Shown here: positions 58,866 to 64,000 of the stretch, one piece after another
Layout of the letters: every line of letters starts with the position of its first letter
How positions within the stretch are numbered: position 1 is the stretch's first letter
Assembly: GCA_029582155.1 (NCBI GenBank)
Contig: CM055899.1
Coordinates: forward strand, 85,966,056 to 86,030,055
DNA length: 64,000 nt
Origin: Panopea generosa
Taxonomy: Eukaryota > Mollusca > Bivalvia > Adapedonta > Hiatellidae
Reading direction: 5' to 3'
Notes under the pieces: generated by a model
The model's database searches: none
Seen by the model: the letters and a program-made list of their open reading frames with translations, nothing else
What the model was told of the DNA's origin: nothing
Translations under genes and position numbers: made by a program

Positions 58866-58989
58866 CAGAAGAAATGTCACTGGTAAGTGTTGCATTTCCC
58901 CCAAATGGTCGTTGAAAAATTACAATATAATTATGTTATAAAAGGTAGCGATGTATCCATGAATATAAAGAATAATTGACAGATGTTTC

Positions 58990-59893
58990 AGACTAGACAT
59001 GCAATTTCATGCTTTATACATTAAAGTATACCCTTGACCTTTGTGTAACCTTGACCTTGACATCTGATGTAATGGTCTGGGTATTTCAACAGTTAAATGC
59101 TGCTGAAACATCATCATGACATGCTTATCACTTGTGTCAAGCTATTTTAAAATTCCTAAATGTAAGACAAAGGTACAGATCAATTGTTGATAAATTGAGC
59201 CAAGTGTTTTTGAAATCCATCCATGTATGATAAAGTTAAAGGACGGACTTGAAATCTCAAACAGATTCAAAGTGTTGTCATACATACTAAAAGTGTGATC
59301 TTGACCTTTGAGGTATGGGTCTAAGTCTTACTTATGACACGTCGTCATGTCATCTTAATAAATTGAGCTAAGTTAAAGGCAAAGTCACAGACCAGACACA
59401 CAATATCAAACAAATTGAAAGTGTGACTTTGATCCTTAAGGAAAGGTTCTGGGTTTTACATGCGACACTTAATTATGTCATGTTGATCATCTGAGCCAAG
59501 TGTTTTTAAAATTTATTCATAGATGACAGGCCAGACAAGAAATGTCAAAATGACTGAAAGTGTTGCAAACAAAGTTAAATTGTGACCTTGACCTTTAAAG
59601 TGGGAGTTTGGGTATTAAGTACAACATGTCGTCATGTTATGTTGATCATTTATAACAAGTATTTATAAAAATCCATCTATGCATGACAAAGTTACAGACT
59701 GGACACGAAATCTCACACAGACTCAAAGTGTTGTCAAACTCAAATTGTGACCTTGACCTTTGAGGTACAGGTGTGGGTCTTACTCACAAATGTCGTCATG
59801 TTCTGTTGATTAATTGTATAAAGTATCATTAAAATCCATCTATGCATGACAAAGTTACAGGCCGGACACAAAAGCTCATAGACTCAAAGTGTT
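58990..59893. repeat. Diverged tandem repeat, 130-165 bp, GACCTTGACCTT type
   Basis: Five to six diverged units carrying TTGACCTTTGAGGTA-like, GTCGTCATGTTATGTTGATC-like and CATGACAAAGTTACAGAC-like phrases. It fills the gap between the 37-bp and 43-bp arrays. It resembles the core of an interspersed non-autonomous element, but I could not define ends. Confidence 0.75.
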
Positions 59894-59894
59894 G

Positions 59895-61640
59895 TTAAAT
59901 CAGGTATGCCAACTCCCCAATCATTTTGTTTTCTTTATCAATTCAGGTATACCAACTCTCCAATCATTTTACTTTCTTTATCAATTCAGGTACACCAAAT
60001 CCCCAACCATTTTGCTTCCTTTATCAATGCAGGTACACCAACCCCCCAATCATTTTACTTTCTTTATCAATTCAGGTACACCAAATCCCCAACCATTTTA
60101 CTTTCTTTATCAATTCAGGTACACCAAATCCCCAACCATTTTGCTTTCTTTATCAATTCAGGTACACCAACTCCACAATCCTCTTGCTTTCTTTATAGAC
60201 CACGATGTGGTCTAGTGGTAGAGCATCCGCCTCATATACGGAAGGTCGTGGGTTCAATCCCCTGCTGGGTCATACAAAGACTTTAAAAATGGTATAAGAA
60301 GCTTCTTCGCTTGAAGCTCAGCATTTAGAGGACAGTTCTAGGTCTGGTCAGCCTGGTGTCAGTATAATGTGACAGGGTGGGGTATCATACCATGTGTCTG
60401 CGGCATGATACTCCAGTGTGACAGCGTTTAGAATACTGTCTCAAGTAGGCACCGTCACGATATGACTGAAAAATTGTTGACAACGATGCTAAACACCATA
60501 CAACAACAACAGCATTGCTTTCTTTATCGATCCAGGTATGCCAACTCCCCAATCATTTTGCTAACTTTATCAATACAGGTACACCAACTCCCCAAACCAT
60601 TTTGCTTTCTTTATTAATTCAGGTATGCCAAATCACCAATCATTTTGCTAACTTTATCAATTCAGGTACACCAACTCCCCAAACCATTTTGCTTTCTTTA
60701 TTTATTCAGGTACACCAACACCCCAACCATTTTACTTTCTTTATCAATTCAGGTATGCCAACTCCCTTACCATTTTGCTTTTTTTTATAAATTCAGGTAC
60801 GCCAACTCTCCAATCATTTTTTTACTTTTTTCTATCAATTCAGGTATGCCAACTCTCCAATCATTTTACTTTCTTTATCAATTCAGGTATGCCAACTCCC
60901 TTACCATTTTGCTTTTTTTTATAAATTCAGGTATGCCAACTCTCCAATCAGTTTGCTTTTTTTTATCAATTCAGGTATGCCAACTCTCCAATCATTTTAC
61001 TTTCTTTATCAATTCAGGTATGCCAACTCCCTTACCATTTTGCTTTTTTTTATAAATTCAGGTACGCCAACTCTCCAATCAGTTTGCTTTTTTTTATCAA
61101 TTCAGGTATGCCAACTCTCCAATCATTTTACTTTCTTTATCAATTCAGGTATGCCAACTCCCTTACCATTTTGCTTTTTTTTTATAAATTCAGGTACACC
61201 ACAACTCTCTATCATCTTGCTTTTTTTTATCAATTCAGGTATGCCAACTCTCCAATCATTTTACTTTCTTTATCAATTCAGGTATGCCAACTCCCTTATC
61301 ATTTTGCTTTTTTTTTTATAAATTCAGGTACGCCAACTGTCCAATCATTTTGCTTTTTTTTTATCAATTCAGGTATGCCAACTCTCCAATCATTTTGCTA
61401 TTTTTTATCAATTCAGGTATGCCAACTCTCTAATCATTTTGCTTTCTTAAACAATTCAGGTATGCCAACTCTCCAATCATTTTACTTTCTTTATCAATTC
61501 AGGTACACCAGCTCCCCAACCATTTTATTTTCTTCATCATTTCAGGCATACCGACTCCCCAAGAATTTTTGCTTTCCTTTATCATTTCAGGTACACCAAA
61601 TCCTTTGCCATTTTGTTTTCTTTTCTAATTACATAACATG
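59895..61640. repeat. Minisatellite, 43-bp unit
   Basis: About 33 units of 43 bp (marker CAGGTATGCCAACTCTCCAA preceded by TTTCTTTATCAATT), interrupted by a SINE-C at 60197-60514. The unit length leaves remainder 1 and lacks stops, so all three plus frames stay open in stretches (for example 59889-60215, 60645-61055 and 61084-61647). T-tracts in some units have grown from TTTCTTT to T8-T9. Each unit reads as a pyrimidine tract, then CAG, then GTATG or GTACA. Confidence 0.95.
60197..60514 (+). mobile_element. SINE-C, plus strand, full length
   Basis: The head contains TGGTCTAGTGGTAGAGCATC and GGTCGTGGGTTCAATCCCC. The body passes through GAAGCTCAGCATTTAGAGGA and GTGTCTGCGGCATGATACTC and ends GCTAAACACCATACAACAAC. 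It is flanked by TTGCTTTCTTTAT at 60184-60196 and 60515-60527. This may be the target duplication, though the 43-bp host unit also contains that phrase. Inserted in the array, so the array existed first. Confidence 0.92.
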
Positions 61641-61644
61641 TACA

Positions 61645-62068
61645 TAACATCCCCAACAATTTGAGCGAAAAAATCAAAATGGATAAATGCACTGATATTT
61701 GTAAAATTTCAAATTCGCAGTATGTTTTATTCTAGTACACAAATATTTTTTTTCCTATTTAAGTAAATAAATATGTATTTGTCAAACATTGGCAGGATCT
61801 CTGTCAGCCAATGTGTCAAGATCAACTTTCACCATAGAAACGAACAACTTTGTGTATGAATGGTTGCCAGATATTTACAAAGCAACAATTGTGTAAATGC
61901 TAATGTTCAGTACCATACTGACTACTATTACGGTAGTTTAAACTCATAGTAGATTTTTTACATTGATTGTAAAACAGGCACTAACAACTTAAACAAGTCT
62001 TGCTAGAAGTTTTTCTGGGTAGACCCAGTATTATGTTTAATATGATGTTACACCTCTGTTAAACATTA
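61645..62068. other. Spacer, no gene seen
   Basis: AT-rich. No supported gene or element. Confidence 0.4.
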
Positions 62069-62069
62069 G

Positions 62070-62351
62070 CAGCCGGGTCTACTTAACTCAGTCGGTAGCA
62101 CAATGAATATCAATCCAGGGGTCACGAGTTCAAGTTCCAGACTTGTCACAGTCATCATAATGATTGATATATGACATTGCATCTCATTGTCATTTGCCTC
62201 TCACCACTGAATCAAGTGGGAAAGTTATCAGTTAATTGAGGAGATAGGTGTACTGAAGTACCGGTTAACCTTCCAGGAAAGAGTGATTTGGCTCTGATCA
62301 TCGGTAAGCCCTCAAAGGTATAAAAATTACGCTAAATATTCAAACAAACAA
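62070..62351 (+). mobile_element. SINE-B, plus strand, near full length
   Basis: It begins GCCGGGTCTACTTAACTCAG in the tRNA-like head, with B-box-like GAGTTCAAGTTCC. The body has one TGATTGATATATGACATTGC segment, CACCACTGAATCAAGTGGGA and ACCGGTTAACCTTCCAGGAA, and it ends CTAAATATTCAAACAAACAA. This copy shows the normal single-copy internal segment. Confidence 0.9.
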
Positions 62352-62552
62352 AAGCAGCATTTATACTTGACAGGGACATCAGTACAAAAACATCTATATA
62401 TCCGTATCAGAATGTAACTATACTGTTTATTTCTTACCCCCAGATTTATCAAAAGACGTACTCTCATTTTTCTTTATCAGTGTTTGTAAAGTAATCCAAT
62501 TAAGCTATATTTCCTGCTTTTATCCAAGTTCCTTCTGTCATCTAAGTCATTA

Positions 62553-62941
62553 TTAATAAAGCAATATAGAATTTTCTTGCACTGATAACTGTAATTGATG
62601 GATGCAGATTGGCAGGGAAACATCATCAACATTTATTTTGATGGTCCATTTCAAACATATATTATATTTACAGAGTCTACAATCGTCTCCAGCAGAGTAA
62701 AATATGCCATCTCTTAAATGTCTACGTATAATACTTGCACTAAATCTAAATCCCAAAACACAACCCAGTCTGCTGAACCAATTTTCTTATTAATATTGCA
62801 ATTGAAATCAGTTCCATCAAATAAAACAAGAACATTTCGGTCGAACCGATGGATGCTCCCCAAGTGAGTGTTTGCCTCTGTATGGGCTACTTGGTTGAAG
62901 AATAGCAAACTGTATAGCAGGAACAATATGTGGCTCTGCAC
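62553..62941 (-). pseudogene. Possible secreted-protein exon with a frame break
   Basis: A Met at 62941-62939 opens a 75-codon frame whose first 20-odd residues (MQSHILFLLYSLLFF...) look like a signal peptide. The mature part has FDGTDFNCNI and ends at a stop at 62714. From about 62756 another minus frame takes over and stays open to 62553, with DDCRLCKY and ICLKWTIKI followed by a Cys. The cysteine and tryptophan spacing vaguely suggests an immunoglobulin-like domain. The change of frame falls near TTTTGGGATTT at about 62750-62760, so it may be an indel, an assembly error or simple coincidence. Function unknown; low confidence that it is a gene at all. Confidence 0.3.
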
Positions 62942-62977
62942 TTCACAGAACTAATTCGCAAATCATTTAACCAGAAC

Positions 62978-63945
62978 AAAATGACAATATAAGCAGATCC
63001 TAGCTAGTTTTACAGAATTGAAACCAGAGGTTGTAGGGAAATAGTGTCATGACGACAATATGCACATCTCCACTTGGTAATGATGCATCCTAGCAAGTTT
63101 CATAAAATTCCAACCACAGGTTGTAGAGAAATAGAGTGGAAAAGAATTTGGTCACAGACTGAATCAAAGGGCCATAACTCTGTGAAAAATCATTGAACCG
63201 AAATACAAACATAGCAAGTTTCATAAAATTCTAATGTGAAGTTGTAGAAAAAAGCGCGGACAATAATTTGGTCAGACTCAATCAAAGGGCAATAAGTCCA
63301 TGAAAAATCATCGAACCAAAACACAGACAATATGCGCATCTGCATTTGGAAATTATGCATCCTAGCAAGTTTCATAAAATTCCAACATGGGGTTGTAGAG
63401 AAATAGCGCAGACAATAATTTGGTCACAGACAGAATTAAAGGGCCATAACTCCATGAAAAATCACCGAACCGGAACACATAGACAATATGCACATCTGTA
63501 CTTGGTAATGATGCATCTTAGCAAGTTTCATAAAATTCCAAACTGAGGTTGTAGAGAAATAGCACGGACAAGAATTTGGTCACAAACAGTATCAAAGGGC
63601 CATAACTCTGTGAAAATTCATCCAACCGGAACACAAAGACAGTATGCACATCTGCATTTGGTAATGATGCATCCTAGCAAGTTTCATAAAATTACAACAT
63701 GGGGTTGTAGAGAAATAGCCCGGACAAGAATTTGGTCACAAACAGAATCAAAGGGTCATAACTCAGTGAAAAATCAACGAACCAGAACACAAAGATAATA
63801 TGCGCATCTGCACTTAGTAATGATGCATCCTAGCAAGTTTCATAAAATTCCAACCACAGGTTGCAGAGAAATAGCCCGGACAAGAATTGGTGATGCACGG
63901 ACGGACATAGCGGCGACTATATGCTTTCCCCCTTTGGAGGAGCAT
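62978..63945 (+). mobile_element. Element with 155-bp tandem core, right end visible
   Basis: About six units of about 155 bp (marker ATGCATCCTAGCAAGTTTCA; unit starts near 63355, 63510 and 63666), containing AAAGGGCCATAACTCTGTGA and GGTTGTAGAGAAATAGC. It ends with a distinct tail ACGGACGGACATAGCGGCGA and the phrase CTTTCCCCCTTTGGAGGAGC. This is the same general plan as the element at 31583-33010 and is common in bivalve DNA. Open frames at 63190-63798 are within the units. Confidence 0.75.
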
Positions 63946-64000
63946 AAAAACATCTCGTATGATTGGACAACCTGTGGCTTGACGTAGTCTTTAAAAACTA

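Noticed and set aside
57703..58941. 412-codon plus-strand open frame (with an overlapping 394-codon frame), proline/threonine/histidine rich
   Set aside because: Both frames are translations of a 37-bp array whose unit lacks stops. Two frames are equally open, and there is no independent sign of coding.
60197..60270. tRNA-Ala-like gene
   Set aside because: The A- and B-boxes belong to the head of SINE-C. A long SINE body follows directly and the same unit occurs at 10136-10450. The heads at 2262, 29361, 37588 and 62070 were rejected as tRNA genes on the same grounds.
1..64000. Telomeric (TTAGGG)n or rDNA sequence that might explain the repeat density
   Set aside because: I saw no tandem TTAGGG and no rRNA-like stretch anywhere in the window.

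Overview
This window looks like non-coding, repeat-dominated DNA from an animal nuclear genome, most probably a bivalve mollusc (a clam-like lineage is my best guess; species not determinable). The reasons are very AT-rich spacer DNA with no operon structure; three tRNA-derived SINE families; several short non-autonomous elements with 150-190 bp tandem cores whose ends read ACAAGAG...GAGCTAA, a style I associate with bivalve genomes; and one well-preserved gene of the copine-type vWA family that carries a splice acceptor.

Only one protein-coding gene is convincing: an exon at 18845-19862 (minus strand) for a membrane-anchored copine/RGLG-like vWA protein with an intact MIDAS metal site. Two weaker candidates are a secreted-protein exon with a frame break at 62553-62941 (minus) and a possible zinc-finger-like fragment at 57195-57455 (plus). 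Almost every other open frame is a by-product of tandem repeats whose unit contains no stop codon.

Layout: 1-1010 plain; 1011-3010 47-bp minisatellite with a SINE-A inserted; 3020-4091 ACAAGAG element; 4998-6430 hAT-like element with 8-bp target duplication; 7610-8142 44-bp minisatellite and a G26 run; 10071-10582 piggyBac-like MITE with a nested SINE-C; 11-15.6 kb AT-rich spacer; 15601-15930 SINE-A with an amplified internal segment; 18845-19862 vWA gene; about 19999-28642 an 8.6 kb structure made of inverted arms around a 47-bp minisatellite with a 2.02-kb higher-order period; 29361-34925 a SINE-A followed directly by a 56-bp array that is interrupted by a 1.4-kb element; 35.6-38.9 kb small hairpins and SINE-B copies; 38983-39268 21-bp array; 39544-41805 ACAAGAG element with a 189-bp core; 42-46.6 kb SINE copies; 46935-49655 39-bp array; 51098-52155 a SINE-B in which one internal segment has become about 31 tandem copies; 52612-53595 second hAT-like copy, in inverted orientation; 54569-56757 two more ACAAGAG elements; 57700-58865 pyrimidine-only 37-bp array; 58990-59893 diverged repeat; 59895-61640 43-bp array with a SINE-C; 62070-62351 SINE-B; 62978-63945 155-bp tandem element.

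The recurring theme is an interplay between transposable elements and minisatellites: SINEs land in arrays, arrays grow out of SINE bodies (seen for all three SINE families to differing degrees), and one very large array sits between inverted arms. The best candidates for something undescribed are the inverted-arm 8 kb array and the SINE-born 26-bp array. All calls were made by eye; copy counts and boundaries are approximate unless exact bases are given.
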